Below, piece after piece: positions 41,904 to 50,538 of a stretch of 64,000 bases of DNA. Source of the DNA: Thermoanaerobaculum aquaticum (lineage in GTDB: Bacteria > Acidobacteriota > Thermoanaerobaculia > Thermoanaerobaculales > Thermoanaerobaculaceae); the NCBI RefSeq assembly GCF_000687145.1, contig NZ_JMFG01000006.1, forward strand, positions 81,332 to 145,331. The letters run 5' to 3'. The notes beneath the pieces were generated by a model. The model was not told the DNA's origin, did not search any database, and worked only from the letters and a program-made list of their open reading frames with translations. The position numbers were made by a program, and so were the translations under genes. The first letter of the stretch is position 1. The number at the start of each line of letters is the position of its first letter.

Positions 41904-43411
41904 TTACGCCGTGCGTCGCACCGCCACCAGGGTGAAGTCATCGCTCATGGCTTCCCCTTGGGTGAACTCCCGCACCCCCGCCAGCACCCTTGTCGCCAGC
42001 TCCCCCAGGGGTGCATTGGCGCAAGCCGCCGCCAGCTCCCGCAGCCGAGCGAGCCCGAACTCTTCGCCAACGCGGTTGGACGCCTCCACGATCCCGTCGG
42101 TGGCCACCACCAAAAGCTCACCCTTCCGCAGCACCAGCGTGTCTTCCTCAAAGCGAGGGTTGGGCACCAGGCCCAGGGGCGGACCCTGGGGGTACAGCAG
42201 GCGGGTTTGGCCGTCGAGACCCACCACCACCGCCGGAGTGTGCCCGGCCCCCAAGGCGCGGACCGTGCCATCCTCCCGCAACGCAAAGAAAAACGCGGTG
42301 GCAAACTGGTGCTCCGCCCACAGCGTGGCCAAATGCTCATGAAGCAGGTAAGCGAGCTCTTTTAAGCTTGCCGCTTGCCTGGCCGCCACCCGCAGGGCCC
42401 CTTGCAGAGAAGCAGCCAGCAAGGCCGCTGGCGCGCCCTTGCCCGACACATCGAAAAGAGCGAGAAGCGTCCCTTCGCCGTTGGGGAGGAAATCGTAAAG
42501 GTCGCCCCCCACCTGGCGGGAAGGCAGCGAAAAACCCGAAAGCTCCCAGCCGGGCAGCTGCTCCGGGAGCTGCGGGAAGAGGTGCTGCTGGACCGAGGCG
42601 GCCAGGGCCAGCTCCCGCTCCAGCCTTTCCTGGGCCACCCGCTGGCGGTGGGCCAGGATGGCCGAAAAGGCCAGCGCCCCCTGCGCCGCAAACAGCGAGA
42701 GGGTTTCCACATCCTGGGCCGAAAAGGGGGCAAGCCCCCCTCGCACTTCCCGATCCCCCAGCGCCAAAACCCCAAAGCTCCGCTCCCGGTCGCCGATGGG
42801 CACCGCCACCACGAAAGGCGACACAAGCCTGGGGGTCGTCACGGCCTCCGGCGTGGGCGGAACCAGCACCGCCTCACCCACCCGTTCCACAACGCATAAC
42901 CCCCCGGCGATCCACCGGCCACTTCCGCGCCGGGGCAAAGCTCGTCGGCCAACCACAGCTCCCCGCGGCGGGCGTCCAAAAGCGCCATGCTGTGGAAGAG
43001 CAAGCTCTGCCCCACGGCTCTGGCGTCCAGCTGCCCGCTCAACACCTCCGCCATGGCCCGCAGGCTTTCGGTCTCCCAGAGCCGTCGCCGCTCGGCAAAA
43101 CGGCTGGCCCGCAGCTCTTCCCGCAGCCACCAGGCCGAAAGCACGGTTCCTGCGGCCAAGAGCAACTCCTCGCCGGGAGGCGTACCGCCGGCCAGGGCCA
43201 CCTCGAACGGTTCCCTCCCCGCCGGCAGCCGGTGGGTTATCGGCGGTGAGGCAAAGCGCCCCACCTCGGCCAACACCTCCGAGCCACGCGAAAGCCGCCC
43301 CCCTGCCGCCCCGGTGCTGGCCACCAGATGCTCCAGAGCACGCCGGGGAACAGAGGCCTGGCTGCCCTGGGCTGCTTCCTGCCAAAGCCCGAGGAGTTGC
43401 TTGACGATCAC
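41904..43411 (-). pseudogene. GAF-PP2C (SpoIIE/RsbU-type) phosphatase, single-base frameshift
   Basis: Reading from GTG 43411 (overlapping the STAS stop), the first part encodes a helical/GAF-like region with ELRASRFAERRRLWETESLRAM and ALLDARRGELWLADELCPG. The rest of GAF and the whole PP2C domain continue in another frame from about 42900: LERELALAASVQQHLFPQ, VGGDLYDFLPNG, LFDVSGKGAPAALLAA, LVVATDGIVEA and MSDDFTLVAVR. The frames meet at a run of six C (42900-42905); one extra base restores a 502-residue protein. PP2C motifs are intact, with metal-binding Asp residues present. It is either a real mutation, an assembly error or a slippage site. Confidence 0.65.
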
Positions 43412-43761
43412 AGCCGTGCCAGTTCGGCGAGCGCTTCGTCCCGCGAGCCGAAGAGGCGGGCGTACTGGGAAAGCCCCATGACCTCGAAGGTCTTGGCCAC
43501 CGAGGGGTGAAGGTTGCAGAAGGCCAGCACCACGTTTTCCGAAAGGCAAGCCTCCAGCACCTCCAAAAGCAAGGAAATGCCAATGGAGTTGATGATCCTC
43601 ACCTTGGCCAGGTCCAAAAGGATGGCCCTTTTGCCCTCGGCAAGGATTTCCCGGGCCGCCCTGGCGATGGCTTCCCCACCTTCGTTGTTGATGTAGCCGG
43701 CCACCGCCAGGATGGCGGCGGTACCGTGGTCGGCCTCCCGCTTCAAGGTGCAGGCTTCCAC
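43408..43761 (-). CDS. STAS-domain anti-sigma factor antagonist
   Basis: This is a 117-residue single STAS domain of the SpoIIAA/RsbV type. It has ILAVAGYINNEGGEAIARAAREIL and the region RAILLDLAKVRIINSIGISLLLEVLEAC, where the usual phosphorylated Ser would be in NSIG. A phosphatase should dephosphorylate it so that it binds the neighbouring kinase. Genes on both sides supply those two partners. Its end overlaps the phosphatase by four bases. Confidence 0.9.
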   Translation of the reverse strand: MEACTLKREADHGTAAILAVAGYINNEGGEAIARAAREILAEGKRAILLDLAKVRIINSIGISLLLEVLEACLSENVVLAFCNLHPSVAKTFEVMGLSQYARLFGSRDEALAELARL

Positions 43762-43763
43762 GT

Positions 43764-44204
43764 TCAGCTCCCGGATGCTATGCGGTACAGGCTCACCACC
43801 ATCCGCCCCGGCTGCGACTCAAAGGTCAAGCCATCGGAAAAGCGCCGCATGATCACAAGCCCCCAACCGCGTTTGCGAGGCGAGCTCAGTTTATCAGCAA
43901 GCTGGGGCTGAGGCACGGCTTCGGGTTGAAAACCCGGCCCGTGGTCAATGACCCGAACCCGGAAGTGAACGCCGTCTCCCTGGCGGTGGGCTTCCACCTC
44001 CACCTCCACCGGGGGCTGGCCATGCTCTAAGGCGTTGAGGCAGGCCTCCAAAACCGCCAGGCGAAAGTCGGAAAGCACCTCGGGTCTTACCGCAAAAAAA
44101 AGCCTCGCCTCCTCCAGGAGGTGCAAGGCCTGGGCCTCGCCACCTTTTTCCTTCCGCAGCACCACCCGTGAGGCAAAGGTGTCGGTGTCCGTTTGTCCCC
44201 CCAT
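43764..44204 (-). CDS. RsbW-like anti-sigma/switch serine kinase (HATPase_c_2)
   Basis: This 146-residue GHKL ATPase has N box LAVLEACLNALEHG (about 49-62), G1 box VIDHGPGF and G2 box RGWGLVIMRRFSDG. It is the kinase of the partner switch with the STAS protein two bases downstream. No sigma factor of the SigB type is in the window, so the output target may lie elsewhere or be a non-sigma protein. It is the first gene behind the sigma54-type promoter at 44391. Confidence 0.88.
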   Translation of the reverse strand: MGGQTDTDTFASRVVLRKEKGGEAQALHLLEEARLFFAVRPEVLSDFRLAVLEACLNALEHGQPPVEVEVEAHRQGDGVHFRVRVIDHGPGFQPEAVPQPQLADKLSSPRKRGWGLVIMRRFSDGLTFESQPGRMVVSLYRIASGS

Positions 44205-44390
44205 TCACTTCCCTCAAACGCTCAAAAGCAAGAGCAAAAGGCGGACGGCCACCCGCAGCGAAAGCCTAAGCTGCTCCGGGCTGACGTGCGCGGCGCCGAC
44301 AACGCCCAAACCCAAAACCCAGAGGCCCTTTCCGGCCCCCGGCACGCCCTTTCCCACCCCTCGTGTTGGCCACCGCACCGCATGGCGCCA

Positions 44391-44406
44391 TGCACGCCCC
44401 GTGCCA
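44391..44406 (-). promoter_or_regulatory. Sigma54-type -24/-12 promoter for the partner-switch operon
   Basis: On the minus strand TGGCACGGGGCGTGCA fits TGGCACG-N4-TTGCA with one mismatch (GTGC for TTGC) and exact 12-bp spacing. It lies 187 bp before the kinase start. Confidence 0.6.
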
Positions 44407-44468
44407 ACCAGCTCCCTGGTGTAAGTTGTTGCTCAGGCCCCGCTTATCTCCGCACGCCCCGGGACCAC

Positions 44469-44487
44469 ATGTTGCAAGATGCAACAT
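44469..44487. promoter_or_regulatory. Upstream activator palindrome 1
   Basis: ATGTTGCA-AGA-TGCAACAT has perfect 8-bp arms, about 65 bp upstream of the -24 element at 44404. The arms recur in the second palindrome. Confidence 0.55.
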
Positions 44488-44559
44488 CACCCAATTCAAA
44501 CGGCTCTCATTCCAGAGCAAGCTCAAGAACACGATACGGTTCGGTCACCGATGCAAAAC

Positions 44560-44574
44560 GCAACATCATGTTGC
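44560..44574. promoter_or_regulatory. Upstream activator palindrome 2
   Basis: GCAACAT-C-ATGTTGC repeats the same arms in the other order, about 155 bp upstream of the -24 element, overlapping the last codons of the activator gene. The paired sites suit binding by a Fis-type HTH dimer. Confidence 0.5.
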
Positions 44575-46011
44575 ACCCCACCGCTTGAGCATGCGGTAGA
44601 GGGTGGTGCGGTCCACGCCCAGGGCCCGCGCGGCTTCCCTTTTTCGCCCCCCGCAGCGCTCCAGGGTGCGAAGCACGTGCTCCCGCACGACCTCCTCTAA
44701 GGTCCCGCTGGCCGCCAGCCTACCCGCTCCGGACCCCATGGCCAGCAGCACGTCTTCCGCCGTCACCTCGTCCCCGGAGGCCAAAGCAAGAGAGGCCTCC
44801 ACCAGGTGCTCCAGCTCCCGCACGTTGCCGGGAAAGTCGTACCGCAAGAAGAGCTGCCAGGCTTCTCGGGATAGGCGAACCTCCCCCTTGCCCAGCTTGC
44901 GCCCCAGGCGTTGCAGGAAGTACCGCACCAAAACCGGGATGTCCTCGGGACGCTCCCGCAAGGGGGGCAGCCGCAGCTCCACCACCCGCAGGCGGTAGTA
45001 GAGGTCCTTGCGGAACTCCCCCCGCTCCAGCATGTCCTCGAGGTTGCGGTGGGTGGCCGCCACCAAGCGCACATCCACAGGGATTTCCCGCCTCCCCCCA
45101 ACCCGCTCCAGGGTGCGCTCCTGGAGCACCCGCAACAGCTTGGCCTGGAGGTTGAGGGAAAGATCCCCCACCTCGTCTAAGAAAAGCGTGCCGCCGTGGG
45201 CCACCTCCAGCTTGCCGATCCTGGCCTCCACACCGGTGGCCACCCCCCTTTCGATGCCGAAGAGCTCGGCTTCCAGAAGGCTTTCCGGCACCGCCGCGCA
45301 GTTAATGGGAACAAAAGGCTTTTCGGCGCGGGGGGAAAGGTCGTGGAGCAAACGCGCCACCTTTTCCTTGCCGGTGCCCGATTCCCCGCGCACCAGCACC
45401 GACACCTCCAGAGGGGCCACGCGACGGGCCAGCTCCAGGGCCCGCAGCATGGCCGGCGATTCGGCCACAAAATCGGGAAGCTCCTCCCGCAAGCTGCGGT
45501 TTTCCTCCTCCAGAGCCTGCCGCTTCCGCTTTTCCGTTTCCAGGGCCCGGGAAGAAGCCAACGCCGAGGCGGCCAGCAGCGAAAGCGACCGCAAAAAGGT
45601 GGCGTCATCGCTGGTAAAGTCCCCTTCCCCCTCCCTGGTTTCGCGGTCGGCCACCGCCACCAGCAGCACCCACTGCCCCTGCCAGCTGCCCGGGGCCACC
45701 ATCACCTGCCGGTAGGGCAAGCCCAGCTCAGCTCCCGGGAAAACCTGCACGGCATCTTCGGCGAAACGGGAGCGAAAGGCCCGGAAGAACTCCTGCGGCT
45801 GGCCTTGCCACTGGACCGCCGCCCAGCTGCTCACCAGGCCCTCCGGAGTCAACGCCACCACCAGGCCCCGCCGGGCATCCAGAAGCCCCACCGCCCGGTT
45901 GACCAGCTCTTCCACCAGCTCGTTTTCTTCCCGGGGCCCCCCTAAGGCCAGCGAAAGCTCCAGGATGGCCTCCAGCTGTGCTTGCCTCCAGGTGGGAACC
46001 GGCCAGCTCAA
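44566..46011 (-). CDS. Sigma54-interacting transcriptional activator, GAF-AAA+-Fis
   Basis: This 481-residue protein has a GAF sensor domain (about 12-155), a coiled linker, and an AAA+ domain with Walker A GESGTGKE (209-216) and Walker B GGTLFLDE (273-280). The C-terminal Fis-type HTH ends in REAARALGVDRTTLYRMLKRWG. The sigma54-contacting loop reads GVATGV (256-261) where GAFTGA is usual. Variants of this kind occur in some families, but the Phe that touches sigma54 is missing. Its start overlaps the TPR gene by four bases. Sites for it are probably the palindromes just downstream of its own gene. Confidence 0.9.
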   Translation of the reverse strand: MSWPVPTWRQAQLEAILELSLALGGPREENELVEELVNRAVGLLDARRGLVVALTPEGLVSSWAAVQWQGQPQEFFRAFRSRFAEDAVQVFPGAELGLPYRQVMVAPGSWQGQWVLLVAVADRETREGEGDFTSDDATFLRSLSLLAASALASSRALETEKRKRQALEEENRSLREELPDFVAESPAMLRALELARRVAPLEVSVLVRGESGTGKEKVARLLHDLSPRAEKPFVPINCAAVPESLLEAELFGIERGVATGVEARIGKLEVAHGGTLFLDEVGDLSLNLQAKLLRVLQERTLERVGGRREIPVDVRLVAATHRNLEDMLERGEFRKDLYYRLRVVELRLPPLRERPEDIPVLVRYFLQRLGRKLGKGEVRLSREAWQLFLRYDFPGNVRELEHLVEASLALASGDEVTAEDVLLAMGSGAGRLAASGTLEEVVREHVLRTLERCGGRKREAARALGVDRTTLYRMLKRWGAT

Positions 46012-47333
46012 ATCTGCCCCTCCACCCGCTTAAGCAGCGGAAAGCGTGGGTTGGTGGCCCTCACCTTGGCCAGGACCTCAAGGGCTTCTGCCTTTTTTCC
46101 CAAACGGGCCAGGGCTAAAGCCTTCCAGCACTGGGCGGTGAGGAGGCTTTCCGCCTGCCACACGTTCACAAAAGAGAAAGCAGCCTCCGCTTGCTGCGCC
46201 GAAGCCAACGCTTCCTGAAAGCGGTTTTGGCTCACAAACCTCTGCGTTCTCAAAAGCGGCAAAAGCCGCGCCAAGCTGCGAGAGCCGGGGGTGCCCGCGG
46301 CCATCGCTTGCTCTACCGTCCCTTCCAGGCTTTCGGCCTGGGCCCAATCCCCCCGGGCGCAAAACGCAGCATGCACCACAAAGAACTCCCCCTCGTCCCG
46401 GGGCTTGGTTATGACCTCCGCGGCCTCAAGCAGCAGCGGTGGCTGGTCGTGGAAGAAGGCTAAAAGACCCAGCGCCGTAGCTTCCACCACCGGCCGCTCC
46501 TCAGGCTTGAGGTCCAGGGCCGAGGCCAGCTCCCGGGTGGCGGACTTGGCGAGCTCCACATCCCCCAGCAACACCGCCAGATCGCCCCAGTGGCGCCAGG
46601 CCGGGTAAAAGCGCGGGTTGGCCTGCACCGCCGCCTCCAGCTCTCTCTTCGCTTCTTCAAAGCGGCCGGTGATGAGGAAAAGCTCTCCCAGAGAGTCGTG
46701 GGGGTTAGCCTGGTCGGGAGCAATAAAGGCGTACTTGCGGAACTGCTCTTCCGCCTGGGCAAAGCGGCCCCGGGCCAGCTCAATGTAGCCCAGGATGTTG
46801 TAGGCCAAGGCGTCGTTGGCGTCCAGCTCCAGGGTCTTTCGCCCCCACCTTTCGGCTTCGTCCGATCTGCCCGCTTCCTGGTAGGTAAGAGCCAAAAGCC
46901 GGGTAAGCTCCACCTCCCGCGGGTACTGGGCCTGGTACTCCAAAAGCCTACTAACAAAAGCCTCGCGGTCACCGCTGCGTCGCAGCACCAGGAGGTCCAA
47001 GAGCATGCGTTCCCTTGGGGTCAGAGTGGCCGGGTCTTTCTGTTTCAACAGCTCCAGCTGCTCCCTGGCCTCCCGCACGCGCCCCAGCCCACTGTACGCC
47101 CGCTGCAGGAAGTAGCGGGCGGCAAAGGAGTTGGGGTCTTTGGCCAGCGCTTGCTCCAGGATTTCCGCGGCTTCCCGGTAGTAAAGCTTGTTGAGCTCAC
47201 CCCGGGCCTTTTCCACCAGGGCCAAGACCTCGGGGTCGCGGGTGCTCCAGGCCGGACGGTTGAGCCAGGACCAGAGGCCCAAGCCGGCCCCCAAAAGGGC
47301 CACTGTCAGCACCACAAACCAGACCTTTTTCAT
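46008..47333 (-). CDS. Membrane-anchored TPR protein
   Basis: This 441-residue protein has an N-terminal membrane helix or uncleaved signal (residues 4-24), then at least six tetratricopeptide repeats, for instance YREAAEILEQALAKDPNSFAARYFLQRAYSGLG, DANDALAYNILGYIELARGRFAQAEEQFRKYAFIAPDQANPHDSLGELFLITGRFEEA (each a run of helix pairs). TPRs bind partner proteins. It overlaps the phosphatase gene upstream and the activator gene downstream by four bases each, so it is made with them and may bridge sensor and regulator. Confidence 0.85.
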   Translation of the reverse strand: MKKVWFVVLTVALLGAGLGLWSWLNRPAWSTRDPEVLALVEKARGELNKLYYREAAEILEQALAKDPNSFAARYFLQRAYSGLGRVREAREQLELLKQKDPATLTPRERMLLDLLVLRRSGDREAFVSRLLEYQAQYPREVELTRLLALTYQEAGRSDEAERWGRKTLELDANDALAYNILGYIELARGRFAQAEEQFRKYAFIAPDQANPHDSLGELFLITGRFEEAKRELEAAVQANPRFYPAWRHWGDLAVLLGDVELAKSATRELASALDLKPEERPVVEATALGLLAFFHDQPPLLLEAAEVITKPRDEGEFFVVHAAFCARGDWAQAESLEGTVEQAMAAGTPGSRSLARLLPLLRTQRFVSQNRFQEALASAQQAEAAFSFVNVWQAESLLTAQCWKALALARLGKKAEALEVLAKVRATNPRFPLLKRVEGQI

Positions 47334-49855
47334 GCTTTACCTTCCCAGCTCACGGCCATCACCGTGATGTCGTCAAAAGCCTTCCTGCCCCCGGAAAACT
47401 GCTGCACGAAGCCAATGACATGGGCCACCGCTTCCTCCACGTCGGAAGGTGCAGCGGCAAAAACCTCCCGCAGCGGACCTAGGCCCAACGCTTGGCCATC
47501 GCTCCCCTGGGCGTCGGAAAGGCCGTCGGAGTACACCAGCACCAAATCCCCGGGTTCAAGCTGTACCCGCACCTCGTCCCACTGGGCTTCCGCCAAAGCC
47601 CCGAGAGGCAACCGGAAGGCGGGCATGGGGAGCTCCTCCACCTCACCTCGCCGGCGGCGAACCAACGGCGGCGGCTGCCCGGCCAAGCAGTAGCGGAGCT
47701 CACCCCCCGGGCACAGGAGCAGGTACGCCAACGCCAGAACCATCCGCCGCTCCCGGCGGTAAAGACGGCGGTTAACCTCCGAAAGCAAGCGGGCCGGGTC
47801 CGTGGCGTTCATGGCTTCGGCGCGTAACGCCTCCCGGGCTGCCACCATGAGCATGGCCCCCGCCACCGACTTGCCGGCCACATCCCCCAGCACCAAAGCC
47901 TGGCACTCCCCCCGGGAGTTGGGGAGCACATCGTAAAAGTCCCCGCCCACCTGGTAGGCAGGAACGCAGCGGGCTGCCACCCGCCACGGTGCCGGCGCCA
48001 CGATGCGCTCCGGGATTAAGGAAAACTGCACCTGACGCGCAATGTCCAGCTCCTTTTCCAGCTCCATCTGGCGAGTGTGCTCGGCAAGGAAGCGGGCGTT
48101 TTCAAAGCCCACGGCTCCCTGGTTGGCAACGGTGCGCAAGAGCTGCAGCTCCTCGCGGCTCACCTCCTCGTCGGAAAGCTTGGGACCCACCACCAGGAAG
48201 GCGTACAGCTCCCCTGAAGCCACCAGCGGCACGAACAGCCTGGCCCCCGCCTCCCGGGCCGCCGCCAGGAATGAAGCGGTGCCCTCGTCCAGAAGCGAAA
48301 GCCCCTCCAACTGCGCCAGCCGCAGCGGCCCACCCCGGTCCCGCAGCTCCCTCACCAACGCCCGCTCCGACGAAAGCTCAACGGGAAGCCCGCCGCGGCG
48401 CTGGGAGGCCACAAGCCTGTGGCCTTCCACCCGGTACAGCACCACCCAGGCCAGGTGCATGATTTCCGAAAGCCTGCGGGTGAGCCAGTCCTCCAGGCGC
48501 GCCACCGAAAACTCGCGGGTCAAGGCTTCGGAAAGCTCCTCCAGGGCCTTGCGGGCGTCCACCATGTCACGGAAGAAAAAGCGGTCCACGGGGCCCTGGA
48601 TGCGGCGGCGAAGGGGGTCAAAAAGCGCCACCACCAAAAGCGCAAAGAGCACCGGGAAGTAGCGGGACTGCACCAAACCCTGGTGGCGGGCCAGGGCGTT
48701 GGCGGCGGTGAGCGTCAAGGCGTAAATGGCGGTCACCGAAGCGGTGGTGAGGGTGTATAAAAGCGAGCGCCGCACCACCACCCGCACGTCCAAAAGCTGA
48801 AAGCGAACGATGGCGTAGGCAAACGCCACCGGCACGGCACCAAAGGAAAGCACCGCCCAGGCCAGGCTGGCCTCGGTGTCGCTCATGGTGGGGATGACCA
48901 CCGCAAACAGCAGGAAGGGCACCACCCCCACCACCGTCCCCGCAAACACCGTGCCCATTTGCCGACGCTGGCGGGCATCCTCGGCCCGCAACAGCGAGCG
49001 CAACAGCGCCAAAAGCCCCAACACCAGGTAATCGCCCATGAGCACCCAGGAGGCCACCGGTGCACCCGAAAGGAACCGCAGCTTCCAGCCCATGAGCCGG
49101 GAGCCAGCGGTGCTCACCGCGTAGGTCAACGGCGGTAAAGCGTAAAGCAACGTGAAAAAGTGCGGGGAGGTGTTCACGAAACGCTGGAGGTCCGCCAGAA
49201 AACCGGTGGGCGATGTTGCAAAGGAAAAGACCTGGCGCCGGGGGAAGATCAGGAAGAAGTGCAAAAACGCCGCGGGAAGCGCCAAAAGCGAAAGCGTGCC
49301 GGTGGTGAGCACCACCCCGTCAAAGAAGCCGTAGGAGGCCGGGCGCAACCGGCAAACCAGGAAGAGCATGAACAGCGTGCAGAGGATGAAGAAAACCCGG
49401 GCCGGTCCCGCCGGGGCATCGTCGGGACGGGAAACCAGCACAAAGAAGCCCACGGCAAAGAAGAAAAACCCGGTAAACGCCGCGTAAAGGAACAGCGGGG
49501 TGGAAAGCCTGCGGGTGGAAAGCCGCACCTCCAGCTCCAGGAGCTTGCCATCCCGGAGGATGAGGTACGGGACCTTTTCCCCACGCCAGGTGGCCAAAAG
49601 CCGGGCCACCTCCCCCGGAGAACGGACGATGGCGCGGCCCACACCCACGATGCGGTCCCCGGCCTTGATCCCGGCCAGCGCCCCACCGGTCCCGGGCACC
49701 ACGCCCTTCACCAGCAAAAGTTCCCGGTCGGCGGCCAGCAGCACCCCGTCCCAGGGCCGGGGGAGAAACATGTCCAAAACCGAAAGGCACGCCACCAGGA
49801 AAGCCCCGAGGCCAAACCACAGCAGGCGACGGGGAACACGGGAAAGCCCTAGCAC
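47330..49855 (-). CDS. PDZ-7TM-GAF-PP2C membrane phosphatase
   Basis: This 841-residue sensor phosphatase has one N-terminal membrane helix and a PDZ domain (about 50-115: GTGGALAGIKAGDRIVGVG). About eight membrane helices follow (120-400), then a GAF domain (about 440-600) and a SpoIIE/RsbU-type PP2C domain (625-838: LDIARQVQFSLIPE, VGGDFYDVLPNSRG, LVLGDVAGKSVAGAML, LVLVYSDGLSDAQG, FDDITVMAVS). The metal Asp residues are all present. It should dephosphorylate a STAS antagonist in response to an envelope signal. It heads the activator operon. Confidence 0.9.
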   Translation of the reverse strand: MLGLSRVPRRLLWFGLGAFLVACLSVLDMFLPRPWDGVLLAADRELLLVKGVVPGTGGALAGIKAGDRIVGVGRAIVRSPGEVARLLATWRGEKVPYLILRDGKLLELEVRLSTRRLSTPLFLYAAFTGFFFFAVGFFVLVSRPDDAPAGPARVFFILCTLFMLFLVCRLRPASYGFFDGVVLTTGTLSLLALPAAFLHFFLIFPRRQVFSFATSPTGFLADLQRFVNTSPHFFTLLYALPPLTYAVSTAGSRLMGWKLRFLSGAPVASWVLMGDYLVLGLLALLRSLLRAEDARQRRQMGTVFAGTVVGVVPFLLFAVVIPTMSDTEASLAWAVLSFGAVPVAFAYAIVRFQLLDVRVVVRRSLLYTLTTASVTAIYALTLTAANALARHQGLVQSRYFPVLFALLVVALFDPLRRRIQGPVDRFFFRDMVDARKALEELSEALTREFSVARLEDWLTRRLSEIMHLAWVVLYRVEGHRLVASQRRGGLPVELSSERALVRELRDRGGPLRLAQLEGLSLLDEGTASFLAAAREAGARLFVPLVASGELYAFLVVGPKLSDEEVSREELQLLRTVANQGAVGFENARFLAEHTRQMELEKELDIARQVQFSLIPERIVAPAPWRVAARCVPAYQVGGDFYDVLPNSRGECQALVLGDVAGKSVAGAMLMVAAREALRAEAMNATDPARLLSEVNRRLYRRERRMVLALAYLLLCPGGELRYCLAGQPPPLVRRRRGEVEELPMPAFRLPLGALAEAQWDEVRVQLEPGDLVLVYSDGLSDAQGSDGQALGLGPLREVFAAAPSDVEEAVAHVIGFVQQFSGGRKAFDDITVMAVSWEGKA

Positions 49856-49905
49856 GCACCCACAATAATACGCTTGGCCTGCCCCTCCAAGGGTAGAATG
49901 GCGCG

Positions 49906-50538
49906 ATGGCTGGCGGAATCTTTGTGAGCTTCGAGGGGATCGAGGGGTGTGGCAAGTCCACCCAGCTTTCCCTCCTGGCCCAGGAGCTCCAGCGACGGGG
50001 GGTCAAGGTCGTGACCACCCGCGAACCGGGGGGCACCCCCTTGGGCGAAGAAATCCGCGCCTTGCTGTTAAACCCCGCCTTTAGCCCCACCCCCTGGGCG
50101 GAGCTTTTCCTCCTGGAGGCCGCCCGGGCTCAACTGGTGGCCACCGTCATCCGCCCGGCTCTGGAAGAAGGGGCCTGGGTGCTTGCCGACCGCTTTAGCG
50201 ATTCATCCCTGGCCTACCAGGCCGGCGGCCGCGGTCTGCCCTGGGCCCAGGTGCGGGCCCTCAACCGCATGGCCACCGGAGGGCTCGTTCCCCACCGCAC
50301 GCTGGTGCTCACGCTCCCCGTTTCCCAGGCCCTAACCCGCGCCCGCAACCGCGCAAGCACCCAGGCCAGCAACCGCCGCTTCGAAGACGAAGCCGAGGCC
50401 TTCCACCGCCGGGTGGCCAGGGCCTTCCAGCGGCTGGCCACCCAGGAACCGCAAAGGGTGCGGCTGGTGGACGGCCGGGGCAGCACCAGCCAAGTGCACG
50501 CCCGGGTGCTTAAGGAGCTTTCGGAGCTTTTGCCGTGA
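49906..50538 (+). CDS. tmk: Thymidylate kinase
   Basis: This 210-residue kinase phosphorylates dTMP to dTDP. P-loop FEGIEGCGKSTQ, TTREPGGTPLGEEIR, LADRFSDSSLAYQ (DR(Y/F) motif) and a lid with RARNRASTQASNR are all seen. The start is ATG 49906; only 50 bases separate it from the divergent phosphatase gene. A TAGAAT box at 49895-49900 could be its -10. The stop overlaps the start of the next gene (GTGA). Confidence 0.95.
   Translation: MAGGIFVSFEGIEGCGKSTQLSLLAQELQRRGVKVVTTREPGGTPLGEEIRALLLNPAFSPTPWAELFLLEAARAQLVATVIRPALEEGAWVLADRFSDSSLAYQAGGRGLPWAQVRALNRMATGGLVPHRTLVLTLPVSQALTRARNRASTQASNRRFEDEAEAFHRRVARAFQRLATQEPQRVRLVDGRGSTSQVHARVLKELSELLP

Larger units (their letters stand above)
44205..44565. 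other. Intergenic regulatory region between sigma54 activator and partner-switch genes
   Basis: These 361 bases hold no credible gene. They contain a sigma54-type promoter (44391-44406) and two palindromes (44469-44487, and 44560-44574 running into the activator's 3' end). The remaining 185-base leader shows no strong hairpin with a T-run. Confidence 0.6.
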
